Shown here: piece after piece, positions 8,540 to 19,924 of the stretch
Layout of the letters: each line of letters opens with the position of its first letter
How positions within the stretch are numbered: the stretch's first letter is position 1
NCBI GenBank assembly: GCA_021568835.1
Contig: JAKGSH010000010.1
Coordinates: forward strand, 1,612,001 to 1,676,000
Direction: 5' to 3'
Length of the DNA stretch: 64,000 nt
From: Streptomyces sp. Tue 6430
GTDB lineage: Bacteria; Actinomycetota; Actinomycetes; Streptomycetales; Streptomycetaceae
Translations under genes and position numbers: made by a program
Notes under the pieces: model-generated
Seen by the model: only the letters and a program-made list of their open reading frames with translations
What the model was told of the DNA's origin: nothing
The model's database searches: none

Positions 8540-9614
8540 ATGCACATGCTGACGATCGGGGCCTTCGCGAAGGCCTCCCGGCTGTCGCCGAAGGCACTGC
8601 GGCTCTACGACGAGCTGGAACTGCTGCGCCCCGCGCGGGTCGACCCCGCCACCGGCTACCGCTACTACACGACCGGCCAGCTGGAGCGGGCGCGGTTGGT
8701 GGCGTGGCTGCGGCGGCTGGGGATGCCGCTCGCGCGGATCCGCGAGGTGTGCGCGCTCGACCCGGCGGCCGCCGCCGGGAGGTCCGCGCCCACTGGGCGC
8801 GGGTCGAGGCGGAGACGGCCGTACGGCGTGACCTCGCGGCGTTCCTCGTGGACCAGTTGTCGCACACGTCCCGGACACCCCGGGCGTCGAGGAAGGACAC
8901 CACCATGCTGGAACTTCGCCACTCGGCCGGCTCGGACCGGGGCCGGGTCCGCCCGGAGAACCAGGACACGGCGTACGCGGGCGGCCGGCTGCTCGCGGTC
9001 GCGGACGGCTTCGGGCCGGCGGGCGCCCCGCCGGCGGGGCGGCCGTGGCGGCCCTGCGGTTCCTGGACACCGAGGAGGTGCCGGCGGGGGAGGTCCTCAA
9101 CCTCCTGGAGGACGCCGTGCGCGACGCGAACGACGCGGTGCGCGACGCGGCGGACGGCGCGGACGGCACCGGTACGACCCTGACGGCCCTGGTGCGGACG
9201 GGCTCCCGCCTCGCCCTGGTCCACATCGGGGACTCCCGCGCCTACCTCCTGCGCGACGGCGCCCTGTTCCTCATCACCCACGACCACACGGTCGTCCGGT
9301 CGATGGTCGACGAGGGCCGGCTGACCGCCGAGGAGGCAGCCACCCACCCCCGGCGCGCCCTCCTCCTGAAGGCCCTGACCGGCGCCGCGCCCCCGCACGT
9401 GGAACTGCGCCTGCACGACGCCCACGCCGGCGACCGCTACCTCCTGTGCTCCGACGGCCTGTCGGCGGTGGTCCCCGAGTCCCGGATCCGCGCCCTGCTC
9501 ACCGAGGTCCCCTCGCCCGCCGGCACGGTCCGCGCCCTGCTCGCCGAGGCGAACGGCGCGGGCGGCCCGGACAACGTGAGCTGTGTGGTGGCCGACGTGG
9601 TGGAGGCGGCCTGA
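8540..9614 (+). CDS. MerR-type regulator fused to PP2C-like phosphatase, frame broken twice
   Basis: About 358 residues. Residues 1-80 are a MerR DNA-binding domain: LTIGAFAKASRLSPKALRLY is the winged helix and ATGYRYYTTGQLERARLVAW its second helix. After a linker, a PP2C-family Ser/Thr phosphatase domain begins with GRVRPENQDTAYAGG and continues with LALVHIGDSRAYLLRDG, YLLCSDGLS and GGPDNVSCVV, which carry the metal-binding Asp residues. Single bases are missing near 8778 and near 9037; with them restored one continuous protein results. ATG at 8540 has GGAG five bases upstream. Similar fusions are known in Streptomyces. Joining a DNA-binding domain to a phosphatase suggests phosphorylation-linked transcription control, which is an inference. 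Confidence 0.8.
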
Positions 9615-9826
9615 ACCGGGCTCCGGCCCGCGCCACGTCCCGCACTCCATCCCGCACTCCGGCCCAGGCTCCGGCCCGCGCCCCGGGCGCGTTCCGATCC
9701 ACACGGGACCCTCAGGTACCGCTCGCCGGGCGGCGGACGTGACCGGCGTCGCCCTCCGGGAGCGACGGACCGGGCCGGTCATGAGGTAGGAACGACGGTG
9801 TCGTCCCCTGCCCGAGGAGTGTTCCG

Positions 9827-11304
9827 GTGTCCTCTCTCTTCCCGGCCCTGTCGGACCCGTCGTCCGGTCCGCCGTCCGACCGTGCGGCCCTGCGGTTCGG
9901 TGACCGGTCCCTGACGTACGCCGAACTCGCCGGTGCGGCGGGTGCCCTGGCCGAGCGGTTGCCGGGCGGCGGCGCGCGGGTCGCCGTGTGGGCGACGCCC
10001 TCGGCGGAGACGGCGGTGGCCGTCGTGGCGGCCCTGGAGGCCGGGGTGCCGGTGGTGCCGCTCAACCCGAAGTCCGGGAGAAGGAACTCGGGCACATCCT
10101 GTCCGACAGCGCGCCCGCGCTCCTCCTGACCGCACCCGGAGACGAACTTCCTTCCGTGACAAGGGACTTGCCACGTCTCGAGGTGGACGTGCGGGCCACC
10201 GGCGGGCGGCTCCCCGGCCACGCGCCCGTGGGCCCCGTGAACCCCGTGGACGACGAGGACCCGGCGCTCGTCGTCTACACCTCCGGCACCACCGGCCCGC
10301 CCAAGGGCGCGGTCATCCCCCGGCGGGCGGTCGCGGCGACGCTGGACGCGCTCGCCGACGCCTGGCGGTGGACCGGCGAGGACGTGCTGGTGCACGGGCT
10401 GCCGCTGTTCCACGTGCACGGGCTGGTGCTGGGAGTCCTGGGGCCGCTGCGGCGCGGGGGTCGGTGCGGCACCTGGGACGGTTCTCCCCCGAGGGGTGGC
10501 CCGGGAGCTGAACGGCGGCGCCACCATGCTGTTCGGGGTGCCGACCATGTACCACCGGCTCGCCGAGACCCTCCCCGGCGACCCCGGGCTCGCCGAGGCG
10601 CTCGGCCGGGCCCGGCTGCTCGTCTCCGGCTCCGCCGCGCTGCCGGTGCACGACCACGAGCGCATCACGGCCGCGACCGGGCAGCGGGTGATCGAGCGGT
10701 ACGGCATGACGGAGACGCTGATGAACACCTCCGTGCGCGCCGACGGCGCACCCCGCGCGGGCACGGTCGGGGTACCGCTGCCGGGCGTGGAACTGCGGCT
10801 CGTGGAGGAGGACGGGACGCCCCTCGCGTCGTACGACGGGGAGAGCGTCGGGGAGATCCAGGTGCGCGGGCCGAACCTGTTCACCGGGTACCTCGGCCGG
10901 CCGGACGCCACGGCGGCGGCGTTCACCGCCGACGGCTGGTTCCGGACCGGGGACATGGCGGTGCGGGACCCCGACGGGTATGTGCGGATCGTGGGGCGCA
11001 AGGCCACCGACCTGATCAAGAGCGGCGGTTACAAGATCGGCGCCGGGGAGATCGAGAACGCGCTGCTGGAGCATCCGGGCGTGCGGGAGGCCGCCGTCAC
11101 CGGGGAGCCGGACGCCGACCTCGGGAGCGGGTCGTGGCGTGGATCGTGCCCGTCGACCGGCGGTCGCCTCCCGGCGAGGAGGAGTTGGCCGGCCATGTGG
11201 CGCGGCGGCTCGCCCCGCACAAGCGGCCCCGCACCGTGCGGTACCTCGACGTGCTGCCCCGCAACGACATGGGGAAGATCATGAAGCGGGCGCTGCCGTC
11301 ATGA
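9827..11304 (+). CDS. matB: MatB-like malonyl/acyl-CoA synthetase, frame broken four times
   Basis: About 490 residues of an acyl-adenylate-forming enzyme, expected to make malonyl- or methylmalonyl-CoA from the free acid, ATP and CoA. The P-loop motif is YTSGTTGPPKGAV; PLFHVHGLVLG, SGSAALP, ERYGMTET, GWFRTGD and KSGGYKIGAGEIE follow in order, and the end is DMGKIMKRAL, the catalytic Lys region. Single bases are missing near 10078, 10459, 10494 and 11122, all in G runs. The start is GTG at 9827 with GAGGAG upstream. The stop overlaps the ATG of a carboxyltransferase (ATGA). Length and motifs match Streptomyces MatB, but other short-chain acyl-CoA synthetases are close relatives. Confidence 0.8.
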
Positions 11305-12643
11305 GCGGCCCGCCCCGGCTCTCCGCGCGCGAGATGCTCGCCCTCGTCGGCGACTCCCCCGCCGCCTTCGACGAACTCCCCCGTCCGGCGCGCGAGTCCG
11401 CCCCCGACGGCCCGCTGGGCTGGCCCGGCTACGACGCCTCGCGCGCCCGCGCCGCCGAGCGGACCGGGGAGGCGGAGTCCGTGGTCTGCGGCGTCGGCGT
11501 CGTCGGCGGCACCCGCGCCGTGCTGATCGCCTTCGAGTTCGGTTTCCTGGGCGGTTCACTGGGCGAACGCACCGGCGACCGGCTGGAGGCGGCGTACCGC
11601 CATGCCCGCGACCACCGGCTGCCGGTCGTCGCGCTGGTCGCCACCGGCGGCTCACGGATGCAGGAGGGCATGATCGCCCTCACCCAACTCCAGCGCGTGG
11701 CAAGGCAGTCGGCGCTGACCCGGCAGGCCGGGCTGGCGCAGATCGCCGTGCTGCGCGATCCGACGACCGGCGGCGGCTGGGCCACCCTGGGCGCGGGCGC
11801 CGACGTGGTGCTCGCCCTGCCGGGCGCCCAGGTCGGCTTCGCCGGGTCGCGGGTGCGGCCGCCGGACGCCGACCCCGCCGCCTACACCGCCGAGGCGCAG
11901 GTGGCGGCGGGTTCGGCGGACGCCGTCGTGGAGCCCGGGGCGCTGCGGGAGACGCTGGGACGGTGGCTGCGGCTGCTGACCCGCCCGTCCGAGGAGCCCG
12001 CGCCGGTCCCGCGCGCCCTGGGCGCGCAGGACCTTCCGGCCACCGGCTGGGACGCCGTCCTGCGCGCCCGCTCGCCCCGGCGCCCGCGCGCCGACGCCTA
12101 CCTGGACGCCTACTTCGGTCTGCGCGCCGCGATCGGCGGCGACCGCTGCGGCGGCACCGACACGGACGGCATGCTGTGCGGCTTCGGCGAGCACCGGGGC
12201 CGTACCGTCGCCTACGCCGCCCAGACCGGGGCCGCGACCCGGCCGGCCGGCTACCGCACCGCCACCCGGCTGATCCGGCTCGCGGACCGGCTCGGCATCC
12301 CGGTGCTGACCCTGGTGGACACGCCGGGCGCGGCCAACGACGCCGAGGCGGAGCGGCAGGGCGCGGGCGCGGCGATCGCCGAGCTGTTCGGCGCGGTGGC
12401 CACCGCGCGGACGCCCCTCACCACACTGGTGATCGGCGAGGGCGGGTCCGGGGCGCGCTGGCGCTGGCCGCGCCCGGCCGCACCTGGGCCACCCCGGACA
12501 GCTACTTCTCGGTCATCGCGCCGGAGGCGGCCGCCGCGATCCTGAAGCGGCCGCCCGACGAGGTCGAGGCGACGGCCGGTCGACTCCGCATCCGGCCGCA
12601 GGACCTGGCGGAGCTGGGGGTGGTCCGCACGGATCTGCCGTGA
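11301..12643 (+). CDS. fused acyl-CoA carboxyltransferase-like protein, one frameshift
   Basis: About 447 residues containing both halves of a carboxyltransferase in one chain. The first half (AFEFGFLGGSLGERTG, VATGGSRMQEGMIAL, TGGGWATLGAGADVVLA) matches the beta, AccD-like crotonase fold. The second half (GYRTATRLIRLADRLGIPVL, LVDTPGAANDAEAERQGAG, VIGEGGSG then GALALAAPG) matches the alpha, AccA-like fold. One G is missing near 12455; after it the protein ends LGVVRTDLP. The zinc finger of bacterial AccD is absent. It is coupled by ATGA to the MatB-like synthetase, so the pair probably handles malonyl-type thioesters, either as a carboxylase subunit or in a malonate-decarboxylase-like role. 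Biotin-carrier and biotin-carboxylase partners are not in the window. Confidence 0.75.
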
Positions 12644-13035
12644 GGATGCCGGCGTCCCGGTGCGGGCCGCCGGGTGCCGGGTGACCGTCCGGTCGCCGAC
12701 GGAGGTGCTGGAGGCGGCGCGCGCCCGGTAGGACCCCGGCCCCGGGCACGAGGCCCGGGACCTGCGGCCCGAGGCAGCAGGGTCCTGGGCAGGAGGCAGC
12801 AGGGTCCTGGGCAGGAGGCCCGGGCACGGGACACGAGGCCTGGGACCCGAGGCCCGGGGCAGCGGGTCGAACCGCCGACGGGTGGCGAACCCCCCGTTCG
12901 GCGGCTCCCCGCCCGGCCCCCTCCAGGGGGCGCCCACCCTGCCGCCCCCGCACGATGCGAAGGAGGGTCACCACCCGGCGGCCCGCTCACGAAGGCCCGG
13001 CGGCCGCCACGGCCTGTGCTCTCGGGAGGACCTTC
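12644..13035. repeat. non-coding stretch with a 22-base tandem duplication
   Basis: No convincing gene. At 12772-12815 a 22-base unit beginning AGGCAGCAGGGTCC is present twice head to tail. Degenerate AGGCCCGGGCACG-like blocks flank it on both sides. The promoter and ribosome site of the MreB-like gene (GGGAGGACC before the ATG) lie at the right end. Confidence 0.6.
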
Positions 13036-14078
13036 ATGACCACCACCGGTCTGGAGCAGCTGCGCCGCTGCCACTTCGCCGTCGACCTCGGCGCGGCGCG
13101 GACGCGGGTGTACGTCAAGGGGGCCGGCCTCGTCGTCGACCAGCCGTCCGTCGCCGCCGTGAACACCCGCACCGGCGCGCTGATCGCGGTCGGCGAGTTC
13201 GCCGAGAGGATGACCGGCCGCACCCCGCACTACATCCGCGTCGTCCGCCCGGTCTCCGGGGGCACGGTCGTCGACATCGAGATGGCGCAGCGCATGCTGC
13301 GGCACCTGATCGGCGACAAGACCCGCCGCCAGCTGCGCCGCAAGCCGTTCCTGCGGGCCGCCGCCTGCACCCCGCACGACGCCGACCCGCTGGCCCGGCG
13401 GGCGGCCGTCGAGACGCTCGTCGGGCTCGGCGCCCGGCGCGTCGAACTCGTCGACACCCTCATCGCCGCCGCCGTCGGCTGCGGGCTGCCCGTGGAACGG
13501 CCCGAAGCCACCATGATCATGGTGTGCGGGGCGGCCGCCACCCAGGTCGCCGTCCTCTCCCTCGGCTCGATCGTGACCGCCGAGCGCGTCCCCGTCGGCG
13601 GCGAGGCCGTGGACCACGCGATCGTCCAGCACCTGCGCCACGAGCACGAGCTGGTGCTCCCGAGCCAGTCCGTACGGCCGCTCCAGCTGGCCCTGTCCGG
13701 CAACGGCCTCACCCCGGAGGGCCCGGCCTCCACGGAGATCAACGGCCGGGACGTCGCCACCGGCCTGGCCCGGTCCGTGCGGGTCGACACCGCGGCCGTG
13801 CGGGTCGCCATCGAGACCCCGCTGACCGCCGTCCTGGACGGCATCGGACGGGTGCTGCGGGGCTGCCCCCGGACCTGGTGGCCGACCTCGCCGACCGCGG
13901 GATCATGATGGTCGGCGGCTCCGCCCTGCTGCCCGGCTTCGACCAGATGCTCCGGGAGGCCACCGGCATGCCGGTGCACATCGCCGAACGGCCCGACATC
14001 TGCGCCGCCCAGGGTCTGGGCGCGATGCTGGAGGGCAGGATCGAGCCCCTCACCCTGCGGCCCATCGCGACCGCCTGA
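13036..14078 (+). CDS. mbl: MreB/Mbl-like actin homologue, one frameshift
   Basis: About 346 residues of the MreB family, filament-forming ATPases that organise cell-wall assembly at the membrane. Visible are the phosphate-1 region FAVDLGAARTRVYVKG, the RVVRPVSGGTVVDIEMAQ segment, the connector region and, near the end, MMVGGSALLPGFDQML and the family-typical E-x-P-x-x-A-A-Q-G-L-G stretch. A base is missing near 13863, after which the protein continues CPPDLVADLADRG. From memory, Streptomyces carries MreB in the mre operon plus a shorter Mbl elsewhere, whose product acts in aerial growth and spore-wall formation; this solitary gene fits the second. The phosphate-1 loop has AART where canonical MreB has GTAN/T, so nucleotide handling may differ. 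Confidence 0.8.
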
Positions 14079-14251
14079 CGCCCCGCCGCTTGCGTGCGCG
14101 AGGCGGCCACCGGCCTTCCGGGACGGGCCGCGACCGGCGCACGGCCACCGGCGCGACCCCGTTTCCGGCCGGCCGGCAGCCGTGCGTCGGCCCCGTGCAC
14201 GAGCCCTGGGCACGAGCCCCGCACGTCAGCCGTGCGGGGCGCCGCCCGGCC

Positions 14252-15406
<1,155 letters not shown>

Positions 15407-15893
15407 CTGGCTCACCTCCGCGGTGGAGCGCCGGGTGACGACGGACCGCCTCGACCGAGGCCCTCGACGGCACGCGCCAACGGCCCCTCGGTCCGTTCCG
15501 CAGCCCCAGGCGCTCTGGCTCCCACTGACACTTCCAGGGAACGCCCGTCCCGCACGCGCTGCAACTTCCCACCGGACACAGCGCGCGGAAGGCGCACGCG
15601 GTGCCGGGCGACGCGGCGGGGGCGGCACGCGGTGCCGTCGAGAACGCGGCGGGTGACGCGGCGGGGACACGGCGCGCCGGCCCACCACCGCTCCGCACGG
15701 AGCGATCGGCCGGTCCACCACCGCACCGTACGGAGCGACCACCCCGAGCGCCCGTCCGGCGCAACCGTCCCGCCGACAACAAGCGGTTACGAACCGTTCA
15801 CGACAGGACCAACATCGTCCCGTGCTGCACTAGCCTCTTCACACTCCACGAAAGCGAACCGACTTACGCCGAACACCACTTGGGGGAACACAC
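15407..15893. other. divergent intergenic region
   Basis: 487 bases between the dehydrogenase and the kinase. Most is GC-rich with no gene I can support, including imperfect GGACGACGCGG-type repeats around 15600-15700. The last ~110 bases are less GC-rich, hold the small palindrome CGGTTACGAACCG at 15784-15796, and probably contain the kinase promoter (a TAGCCT-like hexamer lies near 15830). I could not assign a -35. Confidence 0.4.
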
Positions 15894-17622
15894 GTGCCAG
15901 ATCAGCGGTCGTCGGCATCGGACCCGGCGACGGGTGAGGCCGCCGCGCTGCGGCAGGCGGGCGCCTCACCCCTGCGTCCGGACGACCCCGAGCAGGTCGG
16001 CCCCTACGTGCCGTCGGCCCGGCTGGGCAGCGGCGGCATGGGACGCGTCTACCTGGCACGCCCCGTCGACGGCAGTCCCGGCCTGGTCGCCCTGAAGGTG
16101 ATCCGGCCGGAGTACGCGGAGGACCCCCGGTTCCGGCGCCGGTTCGAACGGGAGGCGGCCGTGCACGCCAGGCTGCGCACCCCGCACGCGCCGAAGCTGT
16201 GCGGCACCGGTTTCCGGGACGAACTGCTGTGGATGGCCACCGAGTACCTCCCCGGACCGGACCTCGCGCAGGCCGTGCGGGAGGACGGCGCGCTCGCCAC
16301 CGCCACGGTCTGGCAGGTGGCGGAGCACCTCGCGCGGGCCCTGTGCGAACTCGCCGCCGCGGACATCGTCCACCGTGACCTCAAGCCGTCCAACGTCCTG
16401 CTCACCCTCCGCGGCGCGCACCTCATCGACTTCGGCATCTCCAGGGCGGCGGAGGCGAGTTCGATCACCGGCACGGGCAACCGGGTCGGCACGCCCGCCT
16501 ACATGTCGCCGGAGCACCTCAGGACGGGCCGCTCCACCCCGGCGTCGGATGTGTTCTCGCTGGCGGGGACGCTGGTCTTCGCCGCGTCCGGACGGGCCCC
16601 GTTCGGCGACGGCACCGGCGTCGACGTCATGCACCGGGTGGCCTTCGAGGAACCCGACCGGGAACTGCTCGGCGAGATCTCGTCGGCGGACCCGGCGCTC
16701 GGCTCGCTGCTGTCGGCGTGCCTGGCCAAGGAGCCCGGCCGGCGCCCCACCCCGGCGGAACTCCTGCGGACGGCCGCGCGGCACGCCGGCCCGCCCGGCT
16801 GGCCGGACCCGCTGGGCGCCAGGGTCCTGGCCCGGCAGCGGGCGTACGAGGTGCTGTTCCGCCTCCCGGTCGACCGCAGGGCCCGCTTAGCCCGCCCGAC
16901 CCCGGCGCCGCCCCACCGCCCGCGGAACCGACGCCCCCGCCCGCGGCGGCGCCCCCGCCCGGCGCTCCTCGCGGCCGCCGGCACCGCAAGCCGCTGCTGG
17001 CCGGCGCCGCCGCCGTCGTCCTCTGCCTGACCGCCGCGGGCGTCCACACGCTCACCGGCCAGGACTCCCCCGCCACGGCCCACTCCCCGGATCGGCCGCG
17101 ACCGGCCCCGCCGGTCCCGGCGCGGGTTCCGGCGGCATCACCTCCTCCCCTTCGCGCCACACCCTCAGCGGCACCTCCGCCAGGGGCGGCAGCGCGGCCC
17201 GCCCCGACGGCTCCACCGGCGAGACCTCCAGCCCTCTCGCCGCCGTCAGCCCGTCCTCCCCGTCCCCCTCCGGCGGCCGTACGTCCGCCTCCGCCGCCCC
17301 ACCGGCCGGCCCCGGCGCCTCCACCGACCCCACCCCGGCCCCGAGCAGCCCCGCCGCGGATCCCGTGACCGCGCCCTGGAACACCGACTGCACCCACTAT
17401 CTCGGCAGCGGCCGCACCCAGCGGGGCGACACCGGCAGACGTGTCCTGCAGGTGCAGTGCATGCTGACGGAGCGCGGCTACGGCCTCGCCGGCGGCGATG
17501 CCGAGGGCGACTTCGGCTCCGGCACGGAAACCGCCGTACGCGACTTCCAGAACGACCGGGGGCTGACCGCCGACGGCATCGTCGGCCACGCCACCTGGAC
17601 GGCCCTGCGCGCCGAGGACTGA
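15894..17622 (+). CDS. membrane Ser/Thr protein kinase with extracellular peptidoglycan-binding domain, two frameshifts
   Basis: About 575 residues. Residues ~35-300 are a Hanks-type kinase: glycine loop LGSGGMGRVYLA, catalytic Lys in LVALKVIRPEY, HRDLKPSNVLL loop, DFGIS magnesium motif and GTPAYMSPEHL. A Pro-rich linker, one membrane helix (LLAGAAAVVLCLTAAGVHTL), a Ser/Thr/Pro-rich wall-spanning segment and a C-terminal PG_binding_1 domain (CHYLG-like start, GDTGRRVLQVQCMLTERGYG, DFGSGTETAVRDFQ, DGIVGHATWTAL) follow. Bases are missing near 16885 and near 17095. The topology is intracellular kinase and extracellular wall sensor, analogous to PASTA kinases but with a different ligand module. 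It probably couples wall state to phosphorylation. Confidence 0.85.
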
Positions 17623-17640
17623 CGGACCGACACTCCCTCA

Positions 17641-17670
17641 GGACGCAACGGGCCAGGGCCGGTTGCGTCC
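17641..17670 (+). terminator. hairpin after the kinase gene
   Basis: Nine-base arms GGACGCAAC and GTTGCGTCC around a 12-base loop, 19 bases after the kinase stop codon. No T-run. The following ~150 bases hold the leader of the next gene; I see no riboswitch motif there. Confidence 0.55.
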
Positions 17671-17828
17671 ACCCGATCTCCCTTCTCACCCCCGTGACCT
17701 GCGGCGAGAGTAGTTCCTGCCACCGGGCGCACCACCCGCTGCGAACCCTCACAGCTGCACCTGCAGGGCAGCTGTCCGGGGAGCGACGTGCCATCGCCCG
17801 CTCGACTTCCACGCCGCAGGAGAACACC

Positions 17829-19117
17829 ATGAAGCTGGGCAACACCGTTCGTCGCGCCTCCGCCGCCCTCGCCGTCGGCGCCCTGTCCCTCGGACTGGTC
17901 ACGGTCACCGGCGGAGCCGCGCAGGCCGCCGCCTCGTGCACCGGTGACGTGTCGGTCTACGGCACGCTTTCGGACGGCAAGCTGACGTACACGCAGATCG
18001 CGCCGAACACCGGCGACCGGGTCAAGACGCTGATCGGGCCGGCCCTCGGCTTCACGCCCAAGGCGATGGCGACCCTCAACTTCAACACGGTGCTGGTCAC
18101 TTCGACGGCCGGTGACCTCTACCGCGTCGACGTCCAGACCAACAACACCTCGCTCACGGTGGCCGGGATCGTCAAGATCTGGGACGGCGGCTGGACCTTC
18201 GACAAGATGGTCTACGACGGCGCCGGCCACCTCTACGGAACGGTCGAGGGTCAGCTCCACCAGTACCTGGTGTCGCAGGACAAGCCCGCGGGGTCGGCCC
18301 ACATAGGCCAGCACGTGGTGATCGACACGGGCTTCGTCCTCAAGACGCTGGCCGCCGCGGGGGACGACCGCATCATCGCCTCGACCGCGGACGGCCGCCT
18401 GCTCAGCTACAAGATCAACGGTGTGAACGACTGGGACCGCTCGGTCCTGAAGTCGAGCGGCTGGTCGGGGGTGGACTCGCTCTCCTCGCCGGGCGGCGGC
18501 CTCTACTACGGCCGTACCAACGGCGGCATGTACTGGTACCACGACGTGGACCCGACCGACGGTGACGGCAGTGACATCGCGTACCACGGCGACGACCCGT
18601 GGACGCGTCCGGCTGGACCCAGAGCCTGCTGTCGGCCTACGCGGACAACTGCGCCTACGTGGCGCCGGCCCCGCCGAAGTCCGTACAGGGCGGCACGATC
18701 TACCGCAACGAGGTCATCGCCCGGGCCAAGGACTGGTACAGCCGCAACGTCCAGTACAGCCAGAGCGCCTACGCCACCGACGTCGACGGTGACCACTCCT
18801 ACCGCACCGACTGTTCCGGCTTCGTCTCCATGACCTGGCATCTCACCACCTCGCTGACGACGTCGACCCTCCCCGGCGCGGGCACGCAGATCTCCAAGGC
18901 GAACCTCCGGCCCGGTGACGCGCTGAACTCCAGCAGCGAGGGGCACGTGGTCCTCTTCGCGGGCTGGAAGGACCAGGACGCGGGCTCCTTCTACTACTAC
19001 TCCGAGGGCAGCCCGAGCTCCGACATGAACTACTCGACCGCCAACGTCTACAGCGGCACCATCGACAGCCACCCGGCCTCGTCGTACGTCGCCCTGCGCT
19101 ACGACAAGATCGCCTGA
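17829..19117 (+). CDS. secreted tachylectin-domain NlpC/P60-like wall hydrolase, one frameshift
   Basis: About 429 residues. A Sec signal peptide (residues 1-37, ending GAAQAAA) leads into a tachylectin-2-like beta-propeller (residues ~38-270) with repeated FVLKTLAAAGDD, GGLYYGRTNGG and MYWYHDVDPTDG units. A G is missing near 18598 (DDP then VDASGWTQ). The C-terminal ~150 residues form an NlpC/P60-like cysteine peptidase: YRTDCSGFVSMTWH holds the catalytic Cys, EGHVVLFAGW the His. It probably cleaves peptidoglycan stem peptides outside the cell, with the propeller as a sugar-binding targeting module. The ribosome site AGGAG is six bases before ATG. Its propeller is a close paralogue of the one encoded at 19925-21112 on the other strand. 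Confidence 0.85.
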
Positions 19118-19136
19118 CGCCCCGCCCGACGCCCCG

Positions 19137-19164
19137 AAGGCCCCGCCGATTCCGGCGGGGCCTT
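19137..19164 (+). terminator. intrinsic terminator after the NlpC/P60-like gene
   Basis: Perfect 11-base stem (AAGGCCCCGCC and complement) with a six-base loop, 19 bases after the stop codon. Confidence 0.75.
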
Positions 19165-19280
19165 CCCGCGTTCCGGTCGGCCGCCCCGAAACGGCCGTTC
19201 CGGAACGCCGTCGCCCCCTCTCACGATCACCCACGCCCCGTGGAGCCGGTCCGACCCGCGTGGCCGAAGGAGCCCCGGCC

Positions 19281-19866
19281 GTGCGGTGGACCGGCGGACT
19301 CCCCACCGCCGCGACAGCCGTCGCGGCGACCGCGGCGGCCGGCCCGCTCCTCGCGCCGGCACCCGCCGGGGCGCGGCTCCGGGTGGAACCGGCAGACGGT
19401 CTCCACCGGTTCCACCCGGAGCCGCGCCCCCGCCGTCGCCCACACCGCCAAGGCCGGCGTGGGCCTGCGGGCCCGTCTCGCGCGCGACGCGAACCACGAC
19501 GCGCAGACCGTCCTGGCGGTCGTCGACAACTCCGGCTCGGCCGTGACGGTCTCGGCCGCCGTCACCTCGGACTTCGCGGCCTCCGCCGGCTGCTCGGCCT
19601 CCGCCCTGACGGCCGGAGAACTCCGGGGCCGCTTCGGTACGACCGCGCACGTGCCGGACTGCCCGTACGGCCCGTATGACCTGTACGGCCCGTACGGCCC
19701 GTACGGCGCCGGAGACCCCGACCTCGACCCCGACGACCGGACGTGCGGCGGAACCGCCCGGCTCGCCGTGAACGGCGTCACCAGATCGGCCGGTTCACCG
19801 TGGACCGGCCGCATCCCCGTCCGGGACACCGCGGCCCCGGCGGCCCCGGGCTCGGACAGCTCACGC
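19281..19866 (+). pseudogene. possible broken gene for a small secreted protein
   Basis: A GTG at 19281, preceded by AAGGAG, opens a frame with a plausible signal peptide (TAATAVAATAAAGPLLAPAP). The frame then meets a 21-base perfect inverted repeat (19372-19426). Protein-like sequence resumes in another frame as VGLRARLARDANHDAQ, VLAVVDNSGSAVTVSAAV and SAGCSASALTAGEL, ending in a Pro/Tyr/Gly run (PYGPYDLYGPYGPYG). The needed frame change is +1 (or two missing bases), unlike the other genes. No family is recognised. It is either a decayed gene or a real one interrupted by the palindrome; no good stop codon can be assigned before the terminator at 19867. Confidence 0.3.
19372..19426. repeat. 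perfect 21-base inverted repeat with 13-base spacer
   Basis: Arms at 19372-19392 and 19406-19426 are exact complements (left arm begins CGCGGCTCCGGGTGG). Read in frame, the arms give VEP-x-x and STGSTR-like peptides, similar to the VEPVET/STGSTG-type translations of dispersed palindromic repeats seen in actinobacteria. It sits where the small secreted protein loses its frame. Confidence 0.7.
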
Positions 19867-19911
19867 GACAAGGGCGGCGCCCCCTCGGTTCGAGGGGGCG
19901 CCGCCCTTGTC
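19867..19911. terminator. strong hairpin terminator, probably bidirectional
   Basis: Perfect 21-base stem (left arm begins GACAAGGGCGGCG) with a three-base loop, 14 bases beyond the stop of the minus-strand transglycosylase gene. It also ends the plus-strand segment. Confidence 0.8.
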
Positions 19912-19924
19912 CGTGTCCAGGTGA

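Noticed and set aside
12644..12733. A short continuation frame after the carboxyltransferase stop (ends ...VLEAARAR)
   Set aside because: No start codon with a ribosome site and no family resemblance; the upstream protein already has a complete end.
17623..17828. A possible c-di-AMP (ydaO) riboswitch before the NlpC/P60-like gene
   Set aside because: Such riboswitches precede wall hydrolases in Streptomyces, but I could not find the conserved core or its pseudoknot; only a terminator hairpin is visible.
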